A stretch of DNA of 64,000 bases from Gigaspora margarita. Taxonomy: Eukaryota; Glomeromycota; Glomeromycetes; Diversisporales; Gigasporaceae. The position numbers were made by a program, and so were the translations under genes. The DNA is taken from assembly GCA_009809945.1 (NCBI GenBank), contig WTPW01000678.1:86717-150716 (forward strand), written 5' to 3'. Every line of letters starts with the position of its first letter. The stretch's first letter is position 1. This document shows, in pieces, positions 35,501 to 46,306 of the stretch. The notes under the pieces are model-generated. The model did not search any database. It was given only the letters and a program-made list of their open reading frames with translations, and was not told the DNA's origin.

Positions 35501-38411
35501 AACCACTTAGATATCATGTGTTCAAGGTGTCTTTGCCAGAGCGATTTGGCTCCTATAATAATATTGTGAAAGATGTGCGCATGAGCTGTAGATCTATCTG
35601 CATCTGGCTTTCACTTGATTACCTGAATCATGGGGCTTTGGATTATATTACACTCTTTTTTGGACAGCATGTGAATATTTAGTCTATATTCTAATCGTGG
35701 AAGAAGGATTTTGTTATTGATATATTTAGCCTGTTCGACTGATATACTCTTCCCTTTAATCAGGTTCGCCAGTTCTAAGGATTCTTTTCTTAATCTAGAT
35801 TTACATATATTTCTGGCCCCTAAGGGGTAATCCAAATCCCCAGGTACCTGGTCATTTTCTTAGCTCCCTTTGCTATTATGTCGCTCTTTTCTTTTTGTAG
35901 GTGAATCTTTTTAGTAGAGCTTGAATTTTTTGTATTAAATGTAATGAGTTCTGTTTTTCTCGTATTTAATATGATACTGTTAATATCAAAGAATTCCTCA
36001 GCAATGCTCACTATCTTCTGGAGATTATTCTGTGAATCAGCAAGGAGGACTGTGTCATCTGTGTAGGATATATAGGCCACTGTGACTTTTCTGTCTTGTG
36101 TTATGTTCTGTGATGGGTTTGTTGGCCATTGCACCTTTAGAACTGCTCCTAGTCCTGTTTGTTGTAAGTAATATAGCAGGGGGTCAAAATAGATTCTCCA
36201 CAGTAAAGGGGACACCACTTCTCCCTGATCAATTCCTTCAGCGGCTTGAAAACTCTCTGTGAGGCCATGGTTGGTTATGATTTGGATATGTCTATCCTTG
36301 AAAAGGTTTATTAGGAGCCCAATTAAATGAATAGGCATTTTAATTCTTACAAGTGCTGCTTCCAATCCCTTGAGAGAGACACTATCAAATGCCTTTTTGA
36401 TGTCCAAAATAATGTGAATGGGGTCTAAGGTGCTTTTTCCATTAGGCCTGCAAAGTTCGGTCCTTTCAAGATTCTATGTTCGATTAAAATTTCACTCATC
36501 CTTTTCTGTAGAATTCTAACATAGCACTTTTGTGCTGCTTCTAATAGCATAATTGGACGCATACTCTGCAAGGTAAGATCCCACTCTGCCAACTTGGAGA
36601 TTGGAAAAATCATTCTGACCTTCCATTTTCTTGGGTATATTCCTTCTTTTGTGATCTCGTTGAACATATCTAGCAGATATTGTTTCATTTTTTTTCCGAT
36701 TGCCTTTAGAAGTGTGTACCCAATTCCAGAGAGTCCAGGGGCTAATGAGTTTTTGGTTTGTACTATAATTTTCTTCCAATCCTCAATTGTGATTTCTCCA
36801 AGTACAGGGTTGTACCAACTCTCCTGGATCCAGCCTTTGGGTTTGTATTCTTCTTGCCAGTATGCATTTGCTTCAACTGTAGATCCTTTGTTTGCATTAT
36901 ATTGGTTATAGAAGTAATCTTTTACCTCCTTCTTAACTTCGTCTGGTTCGTATATCATGTGATCTCGATTTGTTATTCTTATCATTTGGTTATTACCATC
37001 TATGCGTTTAACTTTTTCAATCTGTATTCTTTTCCAAGGTCTTTCCAAAATACTATTTAGCATACGTCTTTCCTTTTTGCCGGTCATGCCGAACCCTCTC
37101 TCTATGTAGCCTCTAATTTCTTGTTCCTTGACTTTTCGGAGCTCTGTTATCATTTTTTTTTCCAAGACTTGATCCATGCTTTAGTTTCATCTACCCACTC
37201 ATTTGACCAGTAGGTTTCTAGCTTTGGAATTGTTGCTCCATTGTAGTTGTTGGCTCTAGATATAAGTCTGTTTCCTTCTATAGCTTCCTGTATATCAATT
37301 TCTATATCTATGTTCTGTGTTGCTCTTCTTGTAAGTTTTTGTAGGGCCTTTATCCATCTATATCTGGGGTTCCATATTACTACTTTTTTCTTTTCTTCTG
37401 TGGTATTTTTGATCATTTTCCAGAGTAAAGTCTTACTTGCTGCTTTGTTGATCCATTCTACTATATTCTCCCAGTAGGTATTTATTTTTACTTCCCCAGA
37501 TATCTCCATATCATCTGCACAAGCCTCCTTCTTTAACTTATTAATACTTTCTTTCACAAGGACTCAAATAACCTCTCAAAGTTTTCCCAATCTTCTTTGC
37601 TCACTTTATCATACATATATATCTTTCTTTCTTGTATGTTCACGTTGCTGATACTATTTCTGGGTCTTGTTCCTAGTAGAGGTTTGGTAAAGATGTCTAC
37701 CCAAATCAATTGGTGGTCACTTCCGGTACAAAGCTCCATCTTCTCAATATCATTGTCGTATACGAGGCTTTTTAGATCATTGTCTACCCAGATATAGTCT
37801 ATTCTAGAGCTTGATTTTCCGTTTGTCCACGTAAAGTTCATAGTGAGAGGATTAATTATTCTGTATATATCAGTGAAGCCAATTCTTTTAAGCCATTTAC
37901 TAAGAGGGGAATTTGTGTATCTTTCTGTATTGCTCTCATCTAAAAGATCTCATTGGTTCTCTCTTGTGTTGAGGTCCTCTCCTATTATTATTCTAGTGTT
38001 AAGACTTTTTTTACAGTAATCGAGAACGATTCTTCGCTGTATTTCTCTTTGTCTTTCAGGATCATTAGGAGGCATGTAAATGATCCAGATAATGAATTTT
38101 ATACCTTTAAAGCAGAAGACACATCTTAGCGAGTATGTATCAAGTGTGCTAACTTCTGCTAAGTACTTGTGCCAATTTTCGTGAATGAGAATTGCAACCC
38201 CTGAGCCTTTCTTTTTTGTAATTACTTTGCAGGTGCAATATATTTTGTAGTGTTTAAAATCTATTTTGTCATAAGAAAGCTCTTTGTCCCTCAAGTTGGT
38301 CTCAGACAATCCTATTATATCATAATTCTCCCGGTATCCAAAGTCTATTAATTTCTGTAATTTATATATATTGTCTCTAAGTCCATTAATATTATGAAAC
38401 CCTAACTTCAA
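32522..38411 (-). pseudogene. LINE ORF2: endonuclease, RT and RNase H, frameshifted
   Basis: EEP endonuclease: 38411-37950, with MKLGFHNINGLRD and SETNLRD; an in-frame TGA at 37950 breaks it near a GEDLN site (usually GDFN), and it resumes at 37841-37554 with SRIDYIW and the catalytic GSDHQLI. RT: 37177-36425 and 36407-35820, with motif A (MDIKKAFDSV), motif B (QGEVVSPLLW) and motif C YTDD (usually YADD). RNase H: 35086-34013, with YTDG, RVELAA, MDSQ and RADTIAKEG, so the acidic residues are kept. A CPRC...CYKC zinc-knuckle-like stretch lies near 33715-33660. At least six frame changes plus the MITE make it inactive. Confidence 0.9.
32922..33481. mobile_element. 560 bp hAT-like MITE inserted in LINE ORF2
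   Basis: The ends TAGAGGTCTTATCTGGTC and, inverted, GGATCAGACCTCTA are flanked by a perfect 8 bp duplication, GTACAGTG (32914-32921, 33482-33489). The subterminal zones are filled with AATATTCATTGAATATTCA motifs in both orientations. Removing it with one duplication copy joins the LINE frame (…IISLTV to RSALECF…) without a stop. It is younger than the LINE. Confidence 0.9.
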
Positions 38412-38810
38412 AAAGTCCCTATTAATTTCCTCTAGTTCTTCCTTGAGTTGCTATAGTGACCCTTCACTCTCAGCAGCAGTTAATTCAACTGGGGCGCCCA
38501 TTAGGATCGATTTGGAGGCATTGCCTCCCTCTCTGATTCGATTCAGTCCATACGAGCCATTAATTTCTCTAGAATATCACTTTCTGTTTTGAGTATTGAT
38601 TTACTAGAAGTTCGAGGTGCGAAGGTTTTCTCTTGTTTTCTTTTCCTTCAGCTTTCCTTTGGAGGTCTTTTTTATCATCTCTACTTGGATATTTGCCTTT
38701 TCTGTCTTGTGAGTGTGTGAATAGGGTGCTTCTCCAGGGTCTCTTTGTTCTCCATCTATCTTTTGAGTGAGAAATTGCGGGTCTCTTATTTTTCTGAATT
38801 GGTTGTCTAC

Positions 38811-39824
38811 TCACTCTAATCGCGTGTTATAGTAATATATCATTTTGTTAAGTGCTTGGACAAGGTCATTTCTTGACTTGAAGTAAATTGTGGCCCTTTC
38901 TCTCTGGTTTCCATTGCTATTCATACTAATATGTACTGCTTTGGCCTTAATTAACTTAAGCTGTCTGAGGAGTTCACTCTCTGTAGCTGTTTTCAGTAAG
39001 TTGCAAATTAATGCTCTGTATTCTTTTCTTTCATTGAGCATCTCATCTTTGAATTCTCCTGGGGTAATTCTAAGTATTTTGTTACTTTCCAGATGCACAG
39101 ACCAGCTTTTTCTGAGTGCATAGAGTCTTGAGTTATTTATGATATCAATTTTAATGAATGCCGCTTTGGTTCTGCCTAAGTATTTCATTTTTTCTATATG
39201 TGCTTCGCCATAGTAAGAGAGGCATTTTTTAATCATATATGCTGGTGTCTCTATAGGTATATCCCAGACTGTAAAGCTATATATTTTTTGCTGTATGTTT
39301 TGTTTTTTTAAAAAGAAGGACTTTGAGTTTGCTGGTGCCCATGATGAACCATAAATATCGACTTTATTGGTTTTGTTTCTCTTGTTTCTTATGCTTCTTG
39401 TTGACGAGTTCCCCTCTATACATGACCCTATTTCTGTTAGGATATCTGTACTGTCATCAGTTTTTCTTTTAGTTGGGAGTAGTTGAGGGTTCTGCACTAT
39501 TGTCGAGGTAGATATTTCTTCCATATTACAAGTGTTCTCCTTTGTTGTTTGTAAAATGCATTTGCTGTCCTCAGTTTTATATGTGGCTTTTCTATTCATG
39601 AGAAAATTGGGTCTTTGTGACTCATCACCTGCAAGGATTTCTTCTATTCCATAATCCAATGTGCCACATTCTTGATCTAACATGATTTTTTTGCTTTTGT
39701 ATAAAGCTGTTCCTAATTCCTGTTTCTGTGTTTTTGTATTACCTTGTTTGCATATAGTTTCTAACACCTCTTTGGTTAGTTCAGATTTAGTTGTGTTATT
39801 GCTTTTTGTATCTGACTGATCCAT
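38811..39824 (-). CDS. LINE ORF1, RRM-type RNA-binding protein
   Basis: The open frame gives 337 residues from ATG at 39824; an upstream in-frame GTG at 39851 is less likely. The first ~155 residues are polar and low-complexity. Two RRM-like folds follow: about residues 182-240 (YSFTVWDIPIE, then GRTKAAFIKI) and 270-330 (YRALICNLL, then RERATIYFK). ORF1 proteins of this kind bind the LINE RNA in the retrotransposition particle. A basic 81-codon frame (38814-38569) overlaps the stop in another frame and may be its original C-terminus displaced by a frameshift. The ORF2 start follows at 38411. Confidence 0.75.
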   Translation of the reverse strand: MDQSDTKSNNTTKSELTKEVLETICKQGNTKTQKQELGTALYKSKKIMLDQECGTLDYGIEEILAGDESQRPNFLMNRKATYKTEDSKCILQTTKENTCNMEEISTSTIVQNPQLLPTKRKTDDSTDILTEIGSCIEGNSSTRSIRNKRNKTNKVDIYGSSWAPANSKSFFLKKQNIQQKIYSFTVWDIPIETPAYMIKKCLSYYGEAHIEKMKYLGRTKAAFIKIDIINNSRLYALRKSWSVHLESNKILRITPGEFKDEMLNERKEYRALICNLLKTATESELLRQLKLIKAKAVHISMNSNGNQRERATIYFKSRNDLVQALNKMIYYYNTRLE

Positions 39825-41183
39825 TGTGACCTTTGTTCGATCATCATCCACCTTGTGTTTTTGTAGGAAAGGATTTTTCTTATTATTATAAAGTTGTAGT
39901 TTGACTTCAATAGATCTTGATCCATGAATTTTTGTTCATCTTCTGATATTTCTTGATTTTTTGACTGCTTATAGCTGATGTAGTCATGACTTTCTATAGT
40001 TTTTCTTATAACTATTACTAGACCTGGGTTATTTAATCCTATCTATAATGCTACTTTTTTGTCTTTCTTAAGGACATCCTGGTTGCGCTCTAAAGTGACT
40101 CTGCAATTTGAGGGTATTTTCTCTTGAAGAAGTTTCTGTTTAATGCTAGAGCACTCATATTTCTTCTAGAATGTTCTATGGGTTATTCTATACTATTATG
40201 ATTTTTGTATTACCCTATCTGAATCTGTGGTCTAGACTCAGGTTCCTCTAATTACCATGTGTCACATGTTGTTGTAGACAAAAAATTTTATTTTTTAAAA
40301 GTTAAAAATTTATTCAATTAAGTATAAAATATATATAAAATAGCAAATTTTATAATATAAAATTTTATTCTGAACTACTTTTCTAAAATAAAAAGATAGA
40401 TTGTTTTAGTATAAAAAATGTTGTATAAGAAATTCACAAATATAAAACATTTTTTTTCTAATTTAATTTATATTTATTTTTTAAGTATTATATATAAAAT
40501 TTTATATTAAACAACTTTTTCTATAATATAAAGATAGATTGTTTTAGTAAAAAAAAGTTTTATATGTGCTAACATTGAAAATTTTTGTTTATATTTTACT
40601 AAGTAAAATTTTTAATTTTTTAAAAAAATTTTTCAACAAAATTGTGCAATTGATTGGTCATAATTACAGGGTGAGACACGTTACAAGTGTGACACATTTA
40701 TATTCTCTTAAAAAATCAAAAACTAGGGAAAGCTTATATGTATAAAATGCTAAAGATAGATAAGTATGCTAATATAGCATGTTTTAAAAAGAAAAAAAAA
40801 TTGACAAAAAAAAATATATGTGTATTTATATATGAAAAAGAGGCAAAATGGCAGATCTGGTTCTTTAACTTCAATAGGATTAGTTGTAACTTTTACTATT
40901 TTATAAAGTTTACCAGTACTATATCTGCTAAAGAATAAAAAAATAGTTTTATCATTCTTGGTGGTAATGTAATATAACTATCAAAATCTTATAAGTGAAA
41001 TAAAATATGTTTGAAGTGCAAAGAATTTCTTGAATTTCTTAATTTCTGATTATCTAATATATTCAATTTGTTCAAAGTCAGGTGATTAGTATAAATGAGT
41101 TTATACAAGTTAATCAGATACTCATATCTAAGATCAGGATTCACTTGGTCTAAAAATTGCAAAACTGATATTGGCCTGAACAA

Positions 41184-41322
41184 TAGGAATTGGAACTGTT
41201 TAACCATTTAAAATTGCTCTATAAAGCCAGACAAAATTATATTGGTCATAAGCCAGAATAATTTTAATGCTAGCCAAATTAAACAGTTAATTAAGAAAAC
41301 TTTTAGGCAGTTCCAATCCCTA
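41184..41322. mobile_element. hAT-like MITE family N, copy 1 (139 bp)
   Basis: The ends TAGGAATTGGAACTG and, inverted, CAGTTCCAATCCCTA match 14 of 15. A perfect 8 bp duplication, CTGAACAA, flanks it (41176-41183, 41323-41330). A sister copy lies in the LTR at 45895-46031. Non-coding. The flanking stretch 40695-41175 is AT-rich with no gene. Confidence 0.88.
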
Positions 41323-41728
41323 CTGAACAAGCAGGTTCAGGTTTGTGAAATACTAGTAACAATAATAGGAAATTTCAAAGTTAACTTTTTTTGAAAATTA
41401 GTAGGAGTTCAAAAAGTCCTATTTCTGTTTTGAAATATTAAATTAGAAAATGAAATAGGAGTTACCTAGAAATAAAATAAGCAAACTTTCTTTGATAGAA
41501 AATTTATATTCATCAAATAAAAATAAATAGAATTTATAGATCATTGGTTTTGAAATATATATTCATTATATTAGAAATCTGAACCTTATGTCTGAAACCT
41601 TCTAATAAAGAAAATATAATACAATAATCAAATATAAATAGATAATACAACAATAATGTTCTGCATTATTTCACAATTTAGATCAATTTCAAATTATATA
41701 AGTTATTTTTAAATTTTGAAATGATATA

Positions 41729-41978
41729 TGGGGGTGAGTCAATAGAAATCAAGCAAATTTTTTATAATAAAGTTTTTTTGAAACTTTGAACAGAAATAAT
41801 TTAACAAAAATTTAATCAAATTTGATAAAATTTTTTTAAATTAATTTTATAAACCTGTAGAATTAATTTAAAAAAAAATTTATTAAATTTGATCAAGTTT
41901 TTGTTAAATTATCTTGATTTAAACTTTTAAAAAAAAGTACTAAAAAAAATTTGTTTGATTTCTATTGACTCACCCCCA
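41729..41978. mobile_element. TA-flanked MITE, 250 bp
   Basis: The ends TGGGGGTGAGTCAATAGAAA and, inverted, TTTCTATTGACTCACCCCCA are perfect over 20 bases and continue into TCAAGCAAATTTTTT. TA flanks both sides (41727-41728, 41979-41980). The interior is a looser palindrome around 41850. Mariner-type non-autonomous element. Confidence 0.88.
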
Positions 41979-41982
41979 TATG

Positions 41983-42410
41983 TTAGACTACACAAAGTTA
42001 ATTTTTCATTTTGCATAACATTGTTCCAAAATTTCAGTTGGCAGGTCAGTTTTTTTAATTTACTGTAAATTTAATGTTCTACAAGATCTGATTTGGAATC
42101 TGAATTCGATCTGGATCCACTTGATGAATCTGGGTTGAACTAAAATTTTTAAGATCTGTCAAATTCAGATCCATATGGAGATCTAATCTATTATATATAA
42201 AAAAAATTAGGTCTAAACTGGATCTGAGGATCTGTCTATTTAAACACAGATCTGGATCTATCTTGGACCCAATTTGAATTTTTTGAATCAAATCTAGATC
42301 CTTAAAAATATCCATCCAATCTGATTTGTGCAAAATACTATATAATTAATAACTTCATATTCATATTTAAGGCCACACAAACTTAATCTTTCATTTGCAA
42401 AATATAGAAT
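41983..42410. repeat. GATCTGGATC-rich block between direct repeats
   Basis: GACTACACAAAGTTAATTTT (41987) and GGCCACACAAACTTAATCTT (42371) are direct, not inverted, copies of the family G end. Between them (42080-42330) are dense GATCTGGATCCA/AGATCTGATTTG motifs on both strands, as in subterminal zones of hAT elements. The reverse 84-codon frame here is Asp/Leu/Ile low complexity from these repeats. Confidence 0.5.
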
Positions 42411-42859
42411 CAGAAAACATAGAAATTAAGGTCACTATCAGAAACACCAGATAAATTTATATAAGATAAATAATTAATTAGATGAGTAAAGAAATATAAA
42501 ATAGATAGTGACAAGATAGGTAGAAATTAATTGAGAAGCAAAAAAACATCAGCAAGCAAATATTCTTTTTATTAATTTATAGTTTATATTTAATTTTACT
42601 AAATATTCTATTTTTATTTCACTTATTTTATTTATTTATTTAGTGTATTGTTATTGCCACCCTATTTTTGTTAATGCTATTTCCATTCAGCCACTAGCCT
42701 ATTTCCGGTATAAGTCATGTGATCCAAGCCACAAATCAAGGGCACATGACAATAAAATTTGTTTCAAAGCTATTTGGTTACACAACTTTGTAGTGCATAT
42801 TTTGTGTTATCTTATTATTCAATCAAATTATAGTACCAGGTATAGTGCTAAATTATAAG

Positions 42860-44150
42860 ATTTTATAGAATTTTATTAATAAAATTCTATAAAATCTTAT
42901 AATTCACAAATTTTTATTTATTAATTCTAACTTATGCACTAAGTAAACTTGTTCAGCATCTAAAAATACATCCAATTAGCAGAATTATTTTTATTTTACT
43001 TGAAATTTAGATAAAAAAGTCAAATTTAAGCATCTTTTTTTCAAATTTTAAGTGATATAAAATCAATTCTCTGATTTGATGTATTTTTAGATCTGATTAA
43101 GTTTATTTAGTGCATAAAGTTAGAATTAATTAGTAAAATTTTATGGATCTTAAGATTTTATAGAATTTTATTAATAAAATTCTATAAAATCTTAGGATTT
43201 ACAAAATTTTACTAATTAATTTTAACTTTATGCACTAAGTAAATTTGTTCAGCATATAAAAATACATTAGACTAGCAAAATAATTTTTATTTTACTTAAC
43301 ATTTGGAGAATAGATATATGATTTTTGATTTTTGATCAACAAAGCCAAATTTAAGCTTTTTCTCTCCAAATTGCAAGTAAAATAAAAACAATTCTGCCAA
43401 TTTTATGTATGTTTAACTAAACAGTTTACTTAGTGCATAAAGTTAGAATTAATTAATAGAAATTTGGGAATTATTAGATTTATAGAATTTTATTAATAAA
43501 ATTCTATAAAATCTTATTATTCACTACTTAACTCTAACTTAATGCACTTAATAAACTTGTTCAGAACCTAAAATACATGAAATCAGTAGTGTTATTTTAT
43601 TTTAGTTGAAATTTGGAAAAAAAGATACTTAAGTTTGACTTTTTTGATCAAAAATCCAAAATTATGCATCTTTTCTCCAAATTTCAAGTAAATAAAAATA
43701 ATTTTGCCAGTTTGATATATTTTTAGATGCTGAGCATGCATAAAGTTAGAATTAATTAGTAAAATTTTATAAATCCTAAGATTTTATAGAATTTTATTAA
43801 AAAATTCTATAAAATCTTATGATTCATAAAATTTACTAATTAATTCTAACTTTATGTACTAAGTAAACTTGTTCACATCTAAAAATACATCAAGTCAGTA
43901 GAATTGTTTTTATTTTTCTTGAAATTTGGAGGAAAAAATACTTAAATTTGGCTTTTTTGATCAAAATCCAAAATTATGCATCTATTCTCTAAATTTCAAG
44001 TAAAATAAAATCATTCTGCTGATTGGATGTATTTTAGATGCTGAACAAATTTACTTAGTATAGAAAGAATTAATTAATAATTATTTGTAAATTCTAAGAT
44101 TTTATAGAATTTTATTAATAAAATTCTATAAAATCTTATGATTCAGCACT
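42860..44150. repeat. Five palindromic modules, ~310 bp period
   Basis: Perfect or near-perfect hairpins built on TAAGATTTTATAGAATTTTA plus its complement are centred at 42877, 43182, 43494, 43798 and 44116, spaced 305, 312, 304 and 318 bases. Module edges carry CACTAAGTAAACTTGTTCAG and CATCTAAAAATACAT, matching element H (CTCTAAGTAAACTTGTTCAG, CACCAAAAAATACAT) although the hairpin cores and the element ends differ. Confidence 0.85.
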
Positions 44151-44412
44151 ACACCCGGTACTATAATTTGATTGGATAATAAGGTTACACGAAACATGCA
44201 CCACAAATTTGTGTAACCAAATAGCTTTGAGACAAAGTCATATTAGTGTTTTGGACTATTCTACTGAAAGTTCAACTGGGGCTGATCTGGGTAGACTTAT
44301 GGGTATCCCAACCAATTGCTTATGTTTGTTTACGTCGGGTAAAATAGGATTGACACATTCTATTTCACCCAATGTGTACAAACATCAGCGATTGGCTGGG
44401 AATACCCATAAG

Positions 44413-44574
44413 CAGTAATGTAAATTGGATTCGCGCAGTAGGCGCAGCGCACATAGATTTAAATTTGCGCGTATATCAGGGCTCCTCGTATATATAACGC
44501 ACGTATAAATTTTTTTTCTTGTGCGTTTTTTTTGTATTTGCGGCAGTAAAAATTTTTTTGAATTTATTACAATG
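44413..44574. mobile_element. hAT-like MITE X, copy 2 (162 bp)
   Basis: The ends CAGTAATGTAAATTGGATTC and, inverted, TGAATTTATTACAATG are flanked by CCCATAAG and CACGTAAG (6 of 8 alike). It carries many CG dinucleotides (CGCGCAGTAGGCGCAGCGC) where copy 1 at 1711 has CA/TG (CACACAGTAGGCACAGTGC). Confidence 0.75.
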
Positions 44575-44732
44575 CACGTAAGTCTACCTTGATCAGCCCT
44601 GGTTGAACTTTCAGTTGAACGGTTCAAAATACTAGGTCATGTGACCTTGTTTTATGGCTTGGGTCACATGATTTAGGCTGGAGGTCGGATGGGGTGGCAT
44701 TAACAAACATGGAGGGTGGCAATAACAACACT

Positions 44733-45669
44733 CATTATTAAAATATGCGCTCTATTTGAGCATTAAGCAAATTTTTGAGTGAAATTGAATAATATTAAAT
44801 ATTACGTATAATATTTATGTACATTATTAATTATGTGTTAATCTAGCAATCTGATTGGCTAGCCATATAAATTTTTTGGGGTGACATTGCAAAAATTTGT
44901 CTGTCCAATGATCATCGGGCCAATTGGACCAAAACTTAAGCTCAGAAAAATACATTTGGCAAGTTGATATTTACTATAGGATAACTTTCTCGTGATTGGT
45001 AGATCACATGAAATTGAATATTGCTTTATGAGTGGTCATATGCGCAACCATATGACAATAAGCCAATAAAATTATAGTTGTGACTCTATTATTAAAATAA
45101 AAGAACAAAAAGGATCAAAAATATTTCTTAAAAATGTGTTTTCCTAAAAGCCTATTTCATTTATTATATTGAGATCTAAAATCTATAGTCTACTGTTTAA
45201 AATTTACAAATGTTTTAATTGTTTATAACTAACTTCACTTTTACACATTAGAAGTTCTTTTCACTGTGTTCTAAACATTGTATACGTAGCTAATGATGCC
45301 TAATGCATTTCACATGACCTGACACAACTGCTCACATGACCCTTAAAACATATGGTTGAGTTGCATCATGCGTCATGCATCAGTGACGCAACTTATGGTT
45401 TCGTCAGGTTTCATCAGGCTTCATCAGTTGCGTCAAGCATCTATATACATAGGTCAGCAAAGCGTTTTATCTATTCTTAAAAAAAAAGTTTATTTTGTAG
45501 TTTTTTTTTTATTAAGTCAAATACATTTGACCATTAGTAATTGTATATAGTGTGAGCTGCAGGAATGTACCTGGGAGCATGTGGTAACCAAGGTGGCGTA
45601 GTAATGATTTAACGGTGTTATCCTTGCATACCAGACCCCTGCTGTATATAATGAATAAGTCATGGGAGA
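44733..45669. other. Intergenic; short repeats only
   Basis: The segment 45355-45455 has clustered GCGTCATGCATCAGTGACGC and TTTCATCAGGCTTCATCAG motifs. The stretch 45585-45650 (GGTGGCGTAGTAATG, then ATCCTTGCATACC) faintly resembles a tRNA 5' half but has no B box. No gene is supported. Confidence 0.4.
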
Positions 45670-46306
45670 GATCACGGGGATACTGCGCTAGATGTGCAAG
45701 AAGATGTACCAGATGTACAGATGTGGCACAAGTGCCTCATGTGCCTCATGTGACAGAAGTGTCACCTGCGTCTCATGTATCAGTTGAGGCATAAGAGACT
45801 GATGAAATAGAAGTGGCATAGGTTATAGTTTAGCCATTTATGGCACAAGTGCCACATGGTGTATTGGTAAATAGTTTCTTATATATATATGGGTAGGGTT
45901 TGGAACCGTTTAACCATTTAAAAATTGCTCTATAGTTCCAGGCAGAATTATGTTAGTCGTGGACTGGAATTATTTTAATGCCGGCCAAATTAAACAGTTA
46001 AACGATTAAGTGATTAAGAAAAATTTTAGGCTATATATGGGTGATATTCGCACCACTTTGTAGGCATGTTCACCATAACATTTCTTTATTATTAATAAAA
46101 GACATGCCATTATATACAATCGATTCTAAAAATTACATCACACACTCTTTCATATTACCAAATCGCTATACATAAACCCTCTCACTTGTCTATATACTAA
46201 CAACTATAGTAAACCACCGCACAGTTCGTGTCTCTGTGCTCATGTGACTCCCTGCTAATAGTTGCTCCGTTAGCCTTGATTTCCGAGAGGTATTCGCAGG
46301 TTAACA
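45670..46306 (+). mobile_element. Solo LTR, copy 1, carrying a MITE
   Basis: Matches the LTR at 55041-55525 along its length: TCACGRGRNTACTGCG, repeated TGTGCCTCATGTG/TGTGACAGAAGTGTCAC motifs, GGCATAAGAGACTGATG, GGCACAAGTGCCACATG, TAGTTTCTTATA, CTTTGTAGGCATGTT, CAGTTCGTGTCTC, TTTCCGAGAGGTATTC, ending GGTTAACA. Removing the inserted MITE and its duplication gives ~490 bases, the size of copy 2. No pol genes, primer site or polypurine tract are found next to it. Ends are uncertain by ~20 bases because similarity continues to GTACCAA. Confidence 0.75.
45895..46031. mobile_element. MITE family N, copy 2, in the LTR TATA region
   Basis: Starts AGGGTTTGGAACCGTTTAAC and parallels 41184-41322 throughout (TTGCTCTATA, AATTATTTTAATGCC, GGCCAAATTAAACAGTTAA, TTTTAGGC) but lacks the right terminal 14 bases. 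TATATATGGGT is present on both sides (45884-45894, 46032-46042). The insertion duplicates the LTR's TATATATGGG stretch. Confidence 0.75.

Larger units (their letters stand above)
32282..40271 (-). mobile_element. Near full-length non-LTR retrotransposon (LINE)
   Basis: An 18 bp direct repeat, TTGTAGACAAAAAATTTT, flanks it (32264-32281, 40272-40289). A T-run at 32282-32289 is the poly(A) end of a minus-strand copy. In transcription order: 5' UTR, an RRM-type ORF1 (39824-38811), then a broken ORF2 with apurinic endonuclease, reverse transcriptase, RNase H and a short C-terminal region ending at 32522, then ~230 bases of 3' UTR. RNase H downstream of RT points to the I/Tad-like group. Its GC content is visibly higher than the surroundings. 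A 560 bp MITE interrupts ORF2. Confidence 0.92.
32225..40694. mobile_element. Small foldback element hosting the LINE
   Basis: TGTCACACCTGTGATTCTGA-CCAAT on the left (32225) is mirrored on the right (inverted) by ATTGGTCATAATTACAGG followed by AAGTGTGACA (40694). Subtracting the LINE and its duplication leaves about 0.46 kb, a plausible MITE. The right arm has about 18 extra bases. The LINE therefore landed in an existing small element. Confidence 0.55.
42642..44732. mobile_element. 2.1 kb modular foldback element K
   Basis: The arms begin AGTGTATTGTTATTGCCACC (left) and mirror AGGGTGGCAATAACAACACT (right). They match inward through TGTTAATG, CATGTGATCCAAGCCA and AGCTATTTGGTTACACAA to GTACCAGGTATAGTGCTAAA / ACACCCGGTACTATAATTTG. 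Between the arms lies an array of palindromic modules (42860-44150). The right arm holds an extra inverted segment (about 44255-44410) and a nested MITE (44413-44574). No ORF encodes a transposase. Confidence 0.8.
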
